Source: Streptomyces uncialis
GTDB lineage: Bacteria; Actinomycetota; Actinomycetes; Streptomycetales; Streptomycetaceae
NCBI RefSeq assembly: GCF_036250755.1
Contig: NZ_CP109583.1
Span: 7,045,501-7,109,500, forward strand
Length of the DNA stretch: 64,000 nt
Direction: 5' to 3'
Of this stretch, positions 18,201 to 28,335 are shown in pieces. Numbering within the stretch: the first letter of the stretch is position 1; every line of letters begins with the position of its first letter. The notes below the pieces were generated by a model. That model was not told the origin of the DNA. It made no database searches and saw only the letters and a list, made by a program, of their open reading frames with translations. The position numbers and the translations under genes are program-made.

Positions 18201-19800
18201 GATCTCCCCGCCCCCGCACCACGACATCTACTCCATCGAGGACCTCGCCCAGCTCATCCACGACCTGAAGAACGCCAACCCGAAGGCCCGCATCCATGTG
18301 AAGCTGGTCTCCGAGGTCGGCGTCGGCACGGTCGCCGCGGGCGTCTCCAAGGCCCACGCGGACGTCGTCCTCATCTCCGGCCACGACGGCGGCACCGGCG
18401 CGTCCCCGCTGACCTCGCTCAAGCACGCGGGCGGCCCCTGGGAGCTCGGCCTCGCCGAGACCCAGCAGACCCTGCTGCTCAACGGGCTCCGCGACCGGAT
18501 CGTCGTCCAGACCGACGGCCAGCTCAAGACCGGCCGCGACGTCGTCATCGCCGCGCTGCTGGGCGCCGAGGAGTTCGGTTTCGCGACCGCGCCGCTCGTC
18601 GTCTCCGGCTGCGTCATGATGCGGGTCTGCCACCTCGACACCTGCCCCGTCGGCATCGCCACCCAGAACCCGGTCCTGCGGGAACGGTTCTCCGGGAAGG
18701 CCGAGTTCGTCGTCAACTTCTTCGAGTTCATCGCCGAAGAGGTCCGCGAGATCCTCGCCGAGCTGGGCTTCCGCACCATCGAGGAGGCCGTCGGCCACGC
18801 CGAGGCCCTCGACGTCACCCGTGCCGTCGACCACTGGAAGGCCCAGGGCCTCGACCTCGCGCCCCTGTTCCACGTCCCGGACCTGCCCGAGGGCGCCGTG
18901 CGCCACGCCCTCATCGCCCAGGACCACGGACTGGAGAAGGCCCTCGACAACGAGCTCATCAAGATCGCGGCCGACGCGCTCGCCGCGAACGCCCAGGACG
19001 ACGCCCAGCCCGTCCGCGCCCGGGTCGCGATCCGCAACATCAACCGGACCGTCGGCACCATGCTCGGCCACGAGGTGACCAAGAAGTTCGGCGGCGCCGG
19101 ACTGCCCGACGACACCATCGACATCACCTTCACCGGCTCCGCCGGCCAGTCGTTCGGCGCGTTCGTGCCGCGCGGGGTCACCCTGCGCCTCGAAGGCGAC
19201 GCCAACGACTACGTCGGCAAGGGCCTGTCCGGCGGCCGGATCGTGGTCCGCCCCGACCGGGCCGCCGACCACCTCGCCGAGTACTCCACCATCGCGGGCA
19301 ACACCATCGCCTACGGCGCCACCGGCGGCGAGATCTTCCTGCGGGGCCGCACCGGCGAACGCTTCTGCGTCCGCAACTCCGGCGCGCTCGTCGTCTCCGA
19401 AGGCGTCGGCGACCACGGCTGCGAGTACATGACCGGCGGCCACGCCGTCGTCCTCGGCGAGACCGGACGGAACTTCGCCGCCGGTATGTCCGGCGGAGTC
19501 GCGTACGTCATCGACCTCGACCGCGACAACGTCAACGCCGGGAACCTCGCCGCCGTCGAGACCCCCGACGAAGCCGACAAGCGGTGGCTGCACGACGTGG
19601 TGCGCCGTCACCACGAGGAGAGCGGCTCCACCGTCGCCCAGAAGCTGCTCGCCGACTGGGACAACGCCGCCGCCCGCTTCAGCAAGATCATCCCCAGCAC
19701 GTACAAGGCAGTGCTCGCCGCCAAGGACGCCGCCGAGCGAGCCGGACTCCCCGAGTCCGAGATCACCGAGAAGATGATGGAGGCGGCGATCAATGGCTGA
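15205..19800 (+). CDS. gltB: Glutamate synthase (NADPH) large subunit
   Basis: 1531-residue GOGAT alpha subunit; it transfers the glutamine amide to 2-oxoglutarate. Domains: class II glutaminase with nucleophile Cys39 in [12 protein letters not shown], preceded by a short propeptide; central domain; FMN/2-oxoglutarate synthase domain ([44 protein letters not shown]); the 3Fe-4S cysteines in [15 protein letters not shown]; and the C-terminal beta-helix ([17 protein letters not shown]). Start chosen at the ATG at 15205 after a GGAG site; the frame is open from 15172. It overlaps gltD by 8 bases. Confidence 0.97.
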   Translation: MRTPRQPSQPPMSASNWAHMDARPAAQGMYDPRNEHDACGVGFVATLTGEASHTLVDQALTVLRNLEHRGATGSEPDSGDGAGILCQVPDAFLREVTDFELPAAGGYAVGIAFLPEHGTDAATARIDAIAADEGLTVLGWREVPVAPQLLGATARATMPAFRQLFVTDGEHTGIALDRKAFVLRKRAEREAGVYFPSLSARTVVYKGMLTTGQLEPFFPDLSDRRFASAVALVHSRFSTNTFPSWPLAHPYRFVAHNGEINTVKGNRNWMRARESQLASGLFGDQAALERTYPVCTPDASDSASFDEVLELLHLGGRSLPHSVLMMIPEAWENHTSMDPARRAFYQFHATMMEPWDGPACVTFTDGVQVGAVLDRNGLRPGRYWVTDDGLVVLGSEVGVLDIDPAKVVRKGRLQPGRMFLVDTAEHRIIEDDEIKAGLAAEQPYGEWLEAGEIELEDLPEREHIVHTHASVTRRQQTFGYTEEELRILIAPMAKSALEPIGSMGTDTPIAALSDRPRLLFDYFTQLFAQVTNPPLDAIREELVTSLRSSLGPQGNLLEPTAASCRSVTLPFPVIDNDELAKLIHINADGDMPGMTAATLSGLYRVSGGGEALATRIDAICAEADDAIEAGARLIVLSDRHSDAEHAPIPSLLLTAAVHHHLIRTKQRTHVGLLVEAGDVREVHHVALLIGFGAAAVNPYLAMESVEDLVRAGTFLPGGEPEGAIRNLIYALGKGVLKVMSKMGISTVASYRGAQVFEAIGLAPEFVDRYFIGTTSKIGGVGIDVIAKEVAARHAKAYPVSGIAPAHRALDIGGEYQWRREGEPHLFDPDTVFRLQHSTRNRRYDVFKQYTDRVNEQSQRLMTLRGLFGFDTGRDPVPLDEVEPVSEIVKRFSTGAMSYGSISREAHETLAIAMNQLGGKSNTGEGGEDPDRLYDPARRSSIKQVASGRFGVTSEYLVNADDIQIKMAQGAKPGEGGQLPGHKVYPWVAKTRHSTPGVGLISPPPHHDIYSIEDLAQLIHDLKNANPKARIHVKLVSEVGVGTVAAGVSKAHADVVLISGHDGGTGASPLTSLKHAGGPWELGLAETQQTLLLNGLRDRIVVQTDGQLKTGRDVVIAALLGAEEFGFATAPLVVSGCVMMRVCHLDTCPVGIATQNPVLRERFSGKAEFVVNFFEFIAEEVREILAELGFRTIEEAVGHAEALDVTRAVDHWKAQGLDLAPLFHVPDLPEGAVRHALIAQDHGLEKALDNELIKIAADALAANAQDDAQPVRARVAIRNINRTVGTMLGHEVTKKFGGAGLPDDTIDITFTGSAGQSFGAFVPRGVTLRLEGDANDYVGKGLSGGRIVVRPDRAADHLAEYSTIAGNTIAYGATGGEIFLRGRTGERFCVRNSGALVVSEGVGDHGCEYMTGGHAVVLGETGRNFAAGMSGGVAYVIDLDRDNVNAGNLAAVETPDEADKRWLHDVVRRHHEESGSTVAQKLLADWDNAAARFSKIIPSTYKAVLAAKDAAERAGLPESEITEKMMEAAING

Positions 19801-21253
19801 CCCGAAGGGCTTCCTCAACCACGACCGCCAGGGCGCCTGCTCCCGTCCCGTGCCGGAGCGGCTGCGCGACTGGAACGAGGTCTACGTTCCCGGCTCCCTG
19901 CTGCCGATCATCAGCACACAGGCCAGCCGCTGCATGGACTGCGGCATCCCGTTCTGCCACAACGGCTGTCCGCTCGGGAACCTCATCCCCGAGTGGAACG
20001 ACTACGCCTACCGGGAGAACTGGCAGGCCGCGTCCGAGCGCCTCCACGCCACCAACAACTTCCCCGAGTTCACCGGGCGGCTGTGCCCCGCCCCGTGCGA
20101 GTCGGCGTGCGTCCTCGGCATCAACCAGCCCGCGGTGACCATCAAGAACGTCGAGGTCTCCATCATCGACAAGGCGTGGGAGACCGGCGAGGTCGCACCC
20201 CAGGCCCCCGAACGCCTCTCCGGCAAGACCGTCGCCGTCATCGGCTCCGGACCCGCCGGACTCGCCGCGGCCCAGCAGCTCACCCGCGCCGGGCACACCG
20301 TCGCCGTGTACGAGCGCGCCGACCGTATCGGCGGGCTGCTGCGCTACGGCATCCCCGAGTTCAAGATGGAGAAGCGCCACATCAACCGCCGCATCGAGCA
20401 GATGCGCGCGGAGGGCACCAAGTTCCGCACCGGGGTCGAGATCGGCCGCGACATCGACGCCATGAAGCTGCGCAAGCGCTACGACGCCGTCGTCGTCGCC
20501 GCCGGCGCCACCGTCTCCCGTGACCTGCCCGTCCCCGGCCGGGAACTGCGCGGCATCCACTTCGCCATGGAGTACCTGCCGCTCGCCAACAAGGTCCAGG
20601 AAGGCGACTTCGTCGCGCCGCCGCTCACCGCGGAGGGCAAGCACGTCGTCGTCATCGGCGGCGGCGACACCGGCGCCGACTGCGTCGGCACCGCCCACCG
20701 CCAGGGCGCGCTCTCGGTCACCCAGCTGGAGATCATGCCCCGCCCGGGCGAGGACCGCGCGGACGGCCAGCCCTGGCCGACGTTCCCCATGCTGTACAAG
20801 GTGACCTCCGCCCACGAGGAGGGCGGCGAGCGCGTCTACTCCGTCTCCACCACGCACTTCGAGGGCGACGAGGACGGCAACGTCCAGTCCCTGCACCTCG
20901 TCGAGGTCGAGTTCGTGGACGGCAAGCTCGTCCAGAAGCCCGGCACCGAGCGATCGATCCCCGCGCAACTGGTGACCCTCGCGATGGGGTTCACCGGCAC
21001 CGACCAGGAGAACGGTCTCGTCGCCCAGTTCGGCCTCGAACTCGACGGCCGCGGCAACATCGTCCGTGACGAGGACTACCTGACCAACGTCCCCGGCGTG
21101 TACGTCGCCGGTGACGCGGGCCGCGGACAGTCCCTCATCGTCTGGGCCATCGCCGAAGGCCGCTCCGCCGCCCGCGGTGTCGACCGCTTCCTCACCGGCG
21201 CGAGCGACCTGCCCGCGCCCATCCGGCCCACCGACCGGTCGCTGACCGTCTAG
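19793..21253 (+). CDS. gltD: Glutamate synthase (NADPH) small subunit
   Basis: 486-residue beta subunit that passes electrons from NADPH to GltB. The N-terminal cysteine clusters [17 protein letters not shown] and [12 protein letters not shown] hold the 4Fe-4S centres. [17 protein letters not shown] is the FAD dinucleotide fold and [16 protein letters not shown] the NADPH fold; [23 protein letters not shown] is the C-terminal FAD contact. Start ATG at 19793 lies inside the gltB stop region, so the subunits are translationally coupled. A two-step hairpin follows. Confidence 0.97.
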   Translation: MADPKGFLNHDRQGACSRPVPERLRDWNEVYVPGSLLPIISTQASRCMDCGIPFCHNGCPLGNLIPEWNDYAYRENWQAASERLHATNNFPEFTGRLCPAPCESACVLGINQPAVTIKNVEVSIIDKAWETGEVAPQAPERLSGKTVAVIGSGPAGLAAAQQLTRAGHTVAVYERADRIGGLLRYGIPEFKMEKRHINRRIEQMRAEGTKFRTGVEIGRDIDAMKLRKRYDAVVVAAGATVSRDLPVPGRELRGIHFAMEYLPLANKVQEGDFVAPPLTAEGKHVVVIGGGDTGADCVGTAHRQGALSVTQLEIMPRPGEDRADGQPWPTFPMLYKVTSAHEEGGERVYSVSTTHFEGDEDGNVQSLHLVEVEFVDGKLVQKPGTERSIPAQLVTLAMGFTGTDQENGLVAQFGLELDGRGNIVRDEDYLTNVPGVYVAGDAGRGQSLIVWAIAEGRSAARGVDRFLTGASDLPAPIRPTDRSLTV

Positions 21254-21297
21254 CGTCCCTCATACGTTCCCGTACAACGGCGTACGGAACTAAGCGG

Positions 21298-21335
21298 TGC
21301 CCGCCCCTGTCCCCGACCGGACAACGGGGCGGGCA
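21298..21335 (+). terminator. gltBD terminator
   Basis: TGCCCGCCCC (21298-21307) pairs with GGGGCGGGCA (21326-21335), and inside it TGTCC (21308-21312) pairs with GGACA (21319-21323). It lies 45 bases after the gltD stop and is followed by a T/C-rich stretch. Confidence 0.75.
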
Positions 21336-21477
21336 TCGTGCCTTTCCCGGCTCCCTGCCACCTGGATGCTCCCTTCCACCGCGGCGGCCCGGCCCCACGG
21401 CGCGGGGGAGCGGCGTTCCGGCGCTGCGTCGCGGGGGAGGGGCTTCCCGGCCTCGCGGCGCGTGGGAGAGTGGACGG

Positions 21478-22431
21478 ATGAGCGAGTACCGTGCCGCACG
21501 TCGACCTGCCCGGCGCACCAGTGAGAAGTCCGAGCCGCGCCGGAGCGGCACACAGAGGTCCGAGCCGCGCCGTAGCGGGACCTCCCTGCGGATCAGCACC
21601 CGCAACGCCGCCTTCCAGCAGTGGCACGCCCTGCTGGGCAACCGCGCCAAACGCCAGCGCGCCGGGGAGTTCCTGATCCAGGGGGTACGCCCCCTCACCC
21701 TCGCCCTCGACCACGACTGGCCGCTGAGCGCGGTGCTCTACAGCGCGGGCGGCAGCGGCGGGCGGCCCCTGTCCCGGTGGGCCCGCGACACCCTCGACCG
21801 GGTCCCCGCGGGCGTCACCCGCGTCGACATGGACCCGGAGCTGCTGCACGAGCTCGGCGGCAAGGAGGACACCGTCCCCGAGCTGCTCGCCGTCGCCCGC
21901 GTCCCCGACGACCGCCTCGACCGGCTCACCGTCGGCCCCGACTTCCTCGGCGTCGTCTTCGACCGCCCCATCACCCCCGGCAACATCGGCACCCTCATCC
22001 GCTCCGCCGACGCGTTCGGTGCCCACGGCGTCGTCGTCTCCGGCCACGCCGCCGACATCTACGACCCCAAGTCGCTGCGCGCCAGCACCGGTTCGTTGTT
22101 CGCCCTGCCCGTGGTGCGGGTCCCGTCCCCGCAGACGGTCGCCGACTGGGCGGCCGGGCTGCGCGCGCGAGGTGTCCCGCTGCGGATCGTCGGCACCGAC
22201 GAGAGGGGCGCGGCGGATCTCACCGGCACGGATCTGACGGGACCGGTGCTCGTCGTCATCGGCAACGAGACCTCCGGGATGAGCGCGGCGTGGCGCGAGC
22301 TGTGCGACGAGACGGTGCGGATCCCGATCGGCGGCGCGGCGAGTTCCCTCAACGCGGCGGCGGCGGGGACGGTGCTGCTGTACGAGACGCAGCGGCAGCG
22401 GGGGTTTCCGGCGGTGGGGGCACCGGTCTAG
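21478..22431 (+). CDS. SpoU/TrmH-family RNA 2'-O-methyltransferase
   Basis: 317-residue SPOUT methylase. The three family motifs are present: DRPITPGNIGTLIRSADAFG (motif 1), LVVIGNETSGMS (motif 2) and IPIGGAASSLNAAAAGTVLLYE (motif 3), forming the SAM-binding knot. The central SpoU substrate-binding domain includes AKRQRAGEFLIQGVRPLTLAL. The N-terminus is odd: residues about 18-36 carry an in-frame duplication (SEPRRSGT twice), matching a tandem DNA repeat at about 21528-21580, and is basic and probably disordered. Substrate (tRNA or 23S rRNA; possibly thiostrepton-resistance-like) cannot be decided. Confidence 0.9.
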   Translation: MSEYRAARRPARRTSEKSEPRRSGTQRSEPRRSGTSLRISTRNAAFQQWHALLGNRAKRQRAGEFLIQGVRPLTLALDHDWPLSAVLYSAGGSGGRPLSRWARDTLDRVPAGVTRVDMDPELLHELGGKEDTVPELLAVARVPDDRLDRLTVGPDFLGVVFDRPITPGNIGTLIRSADAFGAHGVVVSGHAADIYDPKSLRASTGSLFALPVVRVPSPQTVADWAAGLRARGVPLRIVGTDERGAADLTGTDLTGPVLVVIGNETSGMSAAWRELCDETVRIPIGGAASSLNAAAAGTVLLYETQRQRGFPAVGAPV

Positions 22432-22465
22432 GCGGGGGTACCGGTCTGGGCAGCGGTGCGGGGCG

Positions 22466-22499
22466 TTGACCGATACAAAACTGTGAACTGGATTCACAG
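22466..22499 (+). promoter_or_regulatory. Promoter with overlapping dyad upstream of 22534
   Basis: TTGACC (22466-22471), 17-bp spacer, TGGATT (22489-22494). A dyad CTGTGAA (22481-22487)/TTCACAG (22493-22499) with a five-base centre covers the -10. The stretch is markedly AT-richer than its surroundings. A repressor binding here would block the promoter. Confidence 0.6.
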
Positions 22500-22533
22500 G
22501 CAATTTTGGTGACTTGGGTGTCAAACTGAGTGC

Positions 22534-22932
22534 ATGGCAAGTCACCGTCAAGAAACCAAGTCGCACCGGGTGTTCGGCACGATCGCGGGGGTCAGCCTCG
22601 CCATCGGGGTGCTCCCCGGGATAGGTATCGGGTCCGCCGGGTCCGATGTCTCCGCCGTGATCGTCGCGTCCGCGGTCTTCATCATCGTCAACCAGTTGAT
22701 CTACAGCTACCCGAACTCCATCCGGACTGCCCCGCCGGTCGCGACGCTCGTCCTGGCGGTGGTGGGGTTCGTGCAGGACACCCTGGCCTGGCTGCTGGTC
22801 TCCTGGCTCGCGAGCCAAATGGGTTTCGGTGTCGAGGTCGACGGGTTCCTCGCGGCGGTGCTGGGTGGACTGGTCGTCCGGACTGTCACGTTGGCGGCCC
22901 TCGCGCTGGCGCCTGGGCGGGAGGCCGCGTAG
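22534..22932 (+). CDS. Small integral membrane protein, weakly holin_4-like
   Basis: 132-residue protein starting MASHRQETKSHRVFGTIAGV. Four hydrophobic segments: FGTIAGVSLAIGVLPGIGIG, VSAVIVASAVFIIVNQLIY, APPVATLVLAVVGFVQDTLAWLLVSWLA and GFLAAVLGGLVVRTVTLAALAL. The four-helix size and spacing recall the small phage_holin_4 membrane family, but I see no diagnostic motif and no lysis genes nearby, so this is only a resemblance. It has its own AT-rich promoter and dyad (22466-22499). No clear Shine-Dalgarno is present. Confidence 0.7.
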   Translation: MASHRQETKSHRVFGTIAGVSLAIGVLPGIGIGSAGSDVSAVIVASAVFIIVNQLIYSYPNSIRTAPPVATLVLAVVGFVQDTLAWLLVSWLASQMGFGVEVDGFLAAVLGGLVVRTVTLAALALAPGREAA

Positions 22933-23638
22933 GTCTGTCCGGCGGGGCGTACTTCGTTCCCGTGCGGGTCGCCTTCGCTTGCGCTTGCCAGGTCTGTCCG
23001 GTTGGACGTACTTCGTTCCTGTGCCGTCGTTCGGTGGTTTCGCGCAGTTCCCCGCGCCCCTGAGGTGCTGCCCTGTTGCGGTCGCTCTTCGGGTGCGGGC
23101 CGGTTCTCGTTTTCGCGCAGTTCCCCGCGCCCCTTTGGGGCGCGTCCGGTCGGTTCTTCGGGGCGGGGCCGGTCGGGATTCTCCGTCCTCGCTCCAACGC
23201 GCTCGGTCGGACGTTCACTGGTCCTGCTGAAGAGCATCGGAGTCTGCGGGCAGAGATTCCCGCCCACCCCCTTCGGCAGCCATGCGACTGCGAGAGGAGA
23301 GGAGTGCCCCTTCAGGGGCGCGGGGAACTGCGCAAAAGACGAGGGCAGACCCGCACCGGGCGAACAAGCCCGATGGGGCAGCATCCAGGGGCGCGGGGAA
23401 CTGCGCACCCACGACCGGCCCGTGCAGGAACAAGTACGCCCAGCACAAGGAACCCGGGGGCGCGAGCGAAGGCGACCTGCGGGGAACTGCGCATCCCACG
23501 GGCGACGGCACGGGAACGAGTACGCCCAGCCGGACAGACCTGACAAGCGCGAGCGAAGGCGACCTGCGCACCCCCGGGCGACCCGCGCAGGGACAAGTGC
23601 GTCCAGCGCGGGAAGCCCGGGGGCGTCAGTGAGAGGTG
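22933..23638. repeat. Composite intergenic repeat cluster D (core inverted)
   Basis: Fills the whole gap between 22932 and the trypsin gene end. Forward 20-mers at 23042-23061 and 23115-23134, core at about 23165-23300, reverse 20-mers at 23314-23333 and 23387-23406, and a partial one near 23479-23492. The flanks carry the GTCGCCTTCGCTTGCGCTTG module at the left (about 22968-22988) and two reverse copies at the right (about 23460 and 23550). The core is on the opposite strand relative to clusters A and C while the flanking 20-mers keep the same forward/reverse arrangement. Confidence 0.87.
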
Positions 23639-24637
<999 letters not shown>

Positions 24638-24660
24638 TCAGCACCTCAGGGGGTCCGGAC

Positions 24661-25548
24661 GTGGCGAACGGCGGAACGGTCGAGCACGGTTTCCCGCATC
24701 TGGCGACCGTGCGATCGGCGATCACGGCCCTGCACCGACGGCTGTCCTCCGACGGCGTCCGCGCCTTCGACCTGTCCGTCGCACCCGCCGACGTCGCCTT
24801 CGGCGACCTGGACGATCTGCATCTGGGCGCACAACGCGTCGCCCGCGAGATGGTCCGCCACTACCGGCTGCCGGACGCCCGGATGATCGTCGGGTTCCGC
24901 GACATGACCCACGCCGCGAACGTCGAGCTCACCGCGGGACCCGAGTACTTCATCGAACTCAACGACCGGTTCAAGACGTATCGCCGGGACATCGGAGCCG
25001 CCCTCGCCCATGAGGTCGCCCACGTCTACCTGCACCGTCTGGACCTGTCGTTCCCCGGCACCCGGGACAACGAGATCCTCACCGACACCGCCGCCACCTA
25101 CCTCGGCGCGGGCTGGCTCCTGCTCGACGCCTTCCGCGAGGACCGCGTCTCCTCCCAGAAACTCGGCTACCTCACCCCGGAGGAGTTCGGATACGTCCTG
25201 GCCAAACGCGCCCTGCTGCTCGGGGAGGACCCCGCGCCCTGGTTCACCAGCCCCCAGGCGTACACCGCCTACACACAGGGAATGGCGCGCGCCCGCGACG
25301 ACGAACGGCAGCCCCCGCTCACCGCCGCCGGCCGCACCGGCCGCCGCCGCTACGCCCGGGACCGCCGCCGCGCCAAGGACCACCCCGCGGCCCTCCCGCC
25401 CGACGCGCCCTACACCTTCGACGGCGATTCACCCCTGCGGGTGTCGTTCGCCTGCCCCACCTGCGGACAGCGGATCAGAGTGCCCGTCCGGGGACGGGTC
25501 CGGGCCCGATGCGCCCTGTGCCGCACGGTCCTGGACTGCGACACCTGA
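24661..25548 (+). CDS. Predicted zinc metallopeptidase-like protein with C-terminal zinc ribbon
   Basis: 295-residue protein I cannot assign to a named family. Residues 115-125 read ALAHEVAHVYL: an HExxH zinc-binding and catalytic motif (117-121). NEILTDTAATYLGAGWLLLD follows at 137-156 and could supply the third ligand (E138 or D142). A basic linker (TGRRRYARDRRRAKDH) leads to a C-terminal zinc ribbon with CPTC and CALC pairs plus RVPVRGRVRARC. No signal peptide, so it should be cytoplasmic. The GTG at 24661 is the best start in the region but there is no strong ribosome site. An ankyrin-repeat gene follows 57 bases downstream, perhaps as a partner. Confidence 0.72.
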   Translation: MANGGTVEHGFPHLATVRSAITALHRRLSSDGVRAFDLSVAPADVAFGDLDDLHLGAQRVAREMVRHYRLPDARMIVGFRDMTHAANVELTAGPEYFIELNDRFKTYRRDIGAALAHEVAHVYLHRLDLSFPGTRDNEILTDTAATYLGAGWLLLDAFREDRVSSQKLGYLTPEEFGYVLAKRALLLGEDPAPWFTSPQAYTAYTQGMARARDDERQPPLTAAGRTGRRRYARDRRRAKDHPAALPPDAPYTFDGDSPLRVSFACPTCGQRIRVPVRGRVRARCALCRTVLDCDT

Positions 25549-25605
25549 CCCCGCGCCCCGCAAAAGACGTTGCGCCCGACCGATCCCCTCGGCCAGGGTG
25601 CCCGG

Positions 25606-26364
25606 ATGGACCACCCCGACGCCGCCCCACCCGGCGCACAGCTCCACCCGGCCGTACTCACCGCCGTCACGGACCCGGCCGGGGCGCGGCGCACGCTCAC
25701 CGGACTCCTCCGCTCCGGCGCCGACCCGGACTTCCCCGACGAGGACGGCGTCACCCCTCTGTACCTCGCCTCCGTACAGGGCGCCGCCGACCTGGTACGA
25801 CTGCTGCTCCGCGCGGGCGCCGACCCCGACCGGCCGGGCGGCACGGAAGGTCTGCCGCTGTGCGCCGCGGCTGCCGGAGGCCACACGGACGCGGTACGGG
25901 CCCTGCTCGCGGCCGGGGCCCGGCCCGACGCCCGGGAGGAGTTCGGCTTCACCCCGCTGGCCTGGGCGATCAGGGGCGGACACACGGCGATCGTGGCCGC
26001 CCTCCTCGGCGCGGGCGGCGACCCGGACCTGCCCGGACCCGAAGAGGAGCCCCCACTGGTCGCGGCCGCGCGGCGCGGCTCCCCGGGGATCGTCCGCGCA
26101 CTGCTGGAGCACGGCGGCTCGGCGGGCCGTACGGAGGCATTGGCCGAGGCGCGCCGCTGGGCCGCCCTCGACATCCCCGCGGAACTGACACGAACCCTGC
26201 TCGCCACCCGCACCGGCACCCTCCGGGTGGTGACCGAACGCTCCCACCACGACGGCACGGAGCGCGTCGCGGTGCGGCTCCTCGATCCGGCCGGCACCCT
26301 CCGAGCGGGTGACGACCGCGACCTGGGCCACGCCCGGATCGTCCCCCTCCTTCGCACCGACTAG
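25606..26364 (+). CDS. Ankyrin-repeat protein
   Basis: 252-residue protein starting MDHPDAAPPGAQLHPAV (ATG at 25606; the TTG at 25570 would add 12 residues). At least four ankyrin repeats span about residues 25-180: LLRSGADPDFPDEDGVTPLYLAS, LLLRAGADPDRPG, LLAAGARPDAREEFGFTPLAWA and LLGAGGDPDLPG, then ALLEHGGSAG. The last 60 residues (ELTRTLLATRTGTLRVVTERSHHDG onwards) are not ankyrin-like and look like a small beta-rich domain. Ankyrin arrays bind proteins; the neighbour encoding a zinc metallopeptidase-like protein in the same direction is the natural candidate partner, which is inference. Confidence 0.85.
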   Translation: MDHPDAAPPGAQLHPAVLTAVTDPAGARRTLTGLLRSGADPDFPDEDGVTPLYLASVQGAADLVRLLLRAGADPDRPGGTEGLPLCAAAAGGHTDAVRALLAAGARPDAREEFGFTPLAWAIRGGHTAIVAALLGAGGDPDLPGPEEEPPLVAAARRGSPGIVRALLEHGGSAGRTEALAEARRWAALDIPAELTRTLLATRTGTLRVVTERSHHDGTERVAVRLLDPAGTLRAGDDRDLGHARIVPLLRTD

Positions 26365-26416
26365 TTCCGCACCGGAGACCCGGGGCACGGGACGCCTCGC
26401 ACACGGCCCCGACGGG

Positions 26417-28171
26417 TCACACCGGGCGGAAGGCCACCGTGGAACCGGGGGCGTCGAGCTCAAGGAGCCAGACCTCGTTCACGCCCTCCCGCAGCACCGG
26501 CCCGGGTACGTACAACCCGGTCTGCGGCCCCGCCGACCAGTACCGCCCCAGGTTGACCCCGTTCACCCACAGGAACCCCCGCCCCCACCCGGGCACCTCC
26601 ACCACCGCGTCCCCCACGGCCCCCCGCACCTCGAAGACCCCCCGGTACAGCCCCCGCCCGTCCCCCTCACCCACGGGTACGGGCGCCAGCGCGCGGACCC
26701 GTCCCGCGTCGTCGAACGCGTCCAGCCGCAGCCCCCGCGCCCGTACGCCGTGCAGATACTGCCGTTCGTGCAGCACACCGCCGGTGATCCCCTTGGGCTC
26801 CCCGAGCCGCGGACCGTAGTTCACCCGGCCCAGCGACTCCACCCACAGCTCCACCCGCGCCGGACCCGGCACCGGCACCGGCAGCACCGCGGCGTCCTCG
26901 GTGAGCACCCCCGCCCGCACCCCGTCGACCTCGACCACCGCCAGATCCCGCAAGCCCCGCACCCGCAGCTCGTGCGGATCCCGGGGCCCCGGCACCTCGA
27001 ACACGTACCGCACCAGCCCCCGGTCCACGTCCAGCTCCTCGAACGTCGGCGGCACCGCGTGCACCGACTCCGGACCGCCCAGCCCCGCCAGCACCTCCGC
27101 CAGCGGCACCCACTCCAGCGGACCCGCCGCCACCGGCGCCCCCAGCACCGGCGCAGCCTCGGGAACCGGCGGCAACGGCCCGTCCGCGTACGCCGCCAGC
27201 ACCTCCCGCATCAGCCGGAACTTCTCCGTCGGCCGCCCGTACTCGTCCACCGGCGCCCCGTAGTCGTACGACGTCACATCCGGCTCCAGCGCCCCGTCGT
27301 GCAGCTCCCCGGCCCGGTTCGCCCCCGACCAGCCCGCGAAGCTCGTCCCCCCGAACGCCATGTAGAGATTCACCGACGCCCCGCACTCCAGGATCTCCCG
27401 CAGCGCCGCCGCCGCGTCCGCCGCGTCCCGCGACACATGCTCCGCGCCCCAGTGGTCGAACCACCCGCACCAGAACTCCATGCACATCAACGGACCCCGC
27501 GGCCGGTGCCGCCGCAACGCGTCGAACCCCGCCCGCGCCTGCGAGCCGAAGTTCACCGTCGCGAGCACGTCCGGCACCGAGCCGCCCGTCAGCATGTGGT
27601 CCTCGGGCCCGTCCGACGTGAACAGCGGCACCCGCACCCCGAGGTCCGACAGCATCCCCGCGAGATGCCGCAGATACACCGCGTCCGACCCGTACGAGCC
27701 GTACTCGTTCTCCACCTGCACCATGATCACCGGGCCCGCGCCGTCGATCTGCCGCTCCGTGATCTGCGGCAGCAGCACCCCGAACCAGCGCGTCACCGCC
27801 GCCAGGAACTCCGCGTCCCGGGTCCGCACCCGCGCCCCCAGGGAACCCGTCACCCAGTGCGGGAGCCCGCCGTTCTCCCACTCGGCGCAGATGTACGGAC
27901 CCGGCCGCACGATCGCCCACATCCCCGCCGCCCGCACCGCGTCCAGGAACCGGCCCACCCGCTCCACGTCCCGGAACTCACCCGGCCTCGGCTCGTGCAT
28001 GTTCCACGGGACATATGTCTCCACGCAGTTCAGACCCAGCGCCCGCAGCATCGCCAGCCGATGCCCCCACTGCTCCTCATGGACCCGGAAGTAGTGCAGC
28101 GCCCCCGACAGCAGCCGCACCGGTCTTCCGTCCGTCTCGAAGTCGTCCTCGCCCACCCTGAACTCGGCCAT
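26417..28171 (-). CDS. GH35 beta-galactosidase
   Basis: 584-residue glycoside hydrolase of family 35, without a signal peptide. Start: ATG at 28171 after GAGAGGGA; the longer frame to 28285 is rejected. N-terminal barrel: GALHYFRVHEEQW (19-36), NCVETYVPWNMHEP, RPGPYICAEWENGGLPHW, acid/base Glu in VQVENEYGSYG (151-161) and nucleophile E232 in CMEFWCGWFDHWG. The C-terminal half contains the beta-sandwich domains (GRGFLWVNGVNLGRYW). It should release terminal beta-galactose from oligosaccharides in the cytoplasm. Divergent from an AraC regulator, the usual arrangement for sugar-induced genes; no transporter is adjacent. Confidence 0.93.
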   Translation of the reverse strand: MAEFRVGEDDFETDGRPVRLLSGALHYFRVHEEQWGHRLAMLRALGLNCVETYVPWNMHEPRPGEFRDVERVGRFLDAVRAAGMWAIVRPGPYICAEWENGGLPHWVTGSLGARVRTRDAEFLAAVTRWFGVLLPQITERQIDGAGPVIMVQVENEYGSYGSDAVYLRHLAGMLSDLGVRVPLFTSDGPEDHMLTGGSVPDVLATVNFGSQARAGFDALRRHRPRGPLMCMEFWCGWFDHWGAEHVSRDAADAAAALREILECGASVNLYMAFGGTSFAGWSGANRAGELHDGALEPDVTSYDYGAPVDEYGRPTEKFRLMREVLAAYADGPLPPVPEAAPVLGAPVAAGPLEWVPLAEVLAGLGGPESVHAVPPTFEELDVDRGLVRYVFEVPGPRDPHELRVRGLRDLAVVEVDGVRAGVLTEDAAVLPVPVPGPARVELWVESLGRVNYGPRLGEPKGITGGVLHERQYLHGVRARGLRLDAFDDAGRVRALAPVPVGEGDGRGLYRGVFEVRGAVGDAVVEVPGWGRGFLWVNGVNLGRYWSAGPQTGLYVPGPVLREGVNEVWLLELDAPGSTVAFRPV

Positions 28172-28228
28172 CACATCCCTCTCGGTCACCGGCCCCCACA
28201 CGATCGCCCCTGGCGGGCGCCGGGTCCA

Positions 28229-28260
28229 TGGACAAAGATCGGGGGTGATTGGACGCAAAG
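28229..28260. promoter_or_regulatory. Direct repeats in the GH35/AraC spacer
   Basis: TGGACAAAG (28229-28237) and TGGACGCAAAG (28250-28260) are direct repeats starting 21 bp apart, the spacing AraC-type dimers prefer. They lie in the 164-bp divergent spacer, about 60-90 bases from either start, and are a candidate operator. Confidence 0.4.
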
Positions 28261-28335
28261 GTTCCGGAACGGACGGGGCGGGCACCCACCACCCGGCCCC
28301 ACCGGCCGACGCGGCGAGAAATGGGGAGAAAGCGG

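Noticed and set aside
14875..19818. Two very long minus-strand frames opposite gltB (14875-17922 and 17998-19818)
   Set aside because: They mirror gltB codons, which have G or C in the third position, and carry Gly/Asp/Val-rich repeats with no family features; gltB itself is unambiguous.
22534..22932. Prophage remnant around the holin-like protein
   Set aside because: No lysin, integrase, tail or att-like direct repeats lie nearby; the resemblance is limited to size and four hydrophobic helices.
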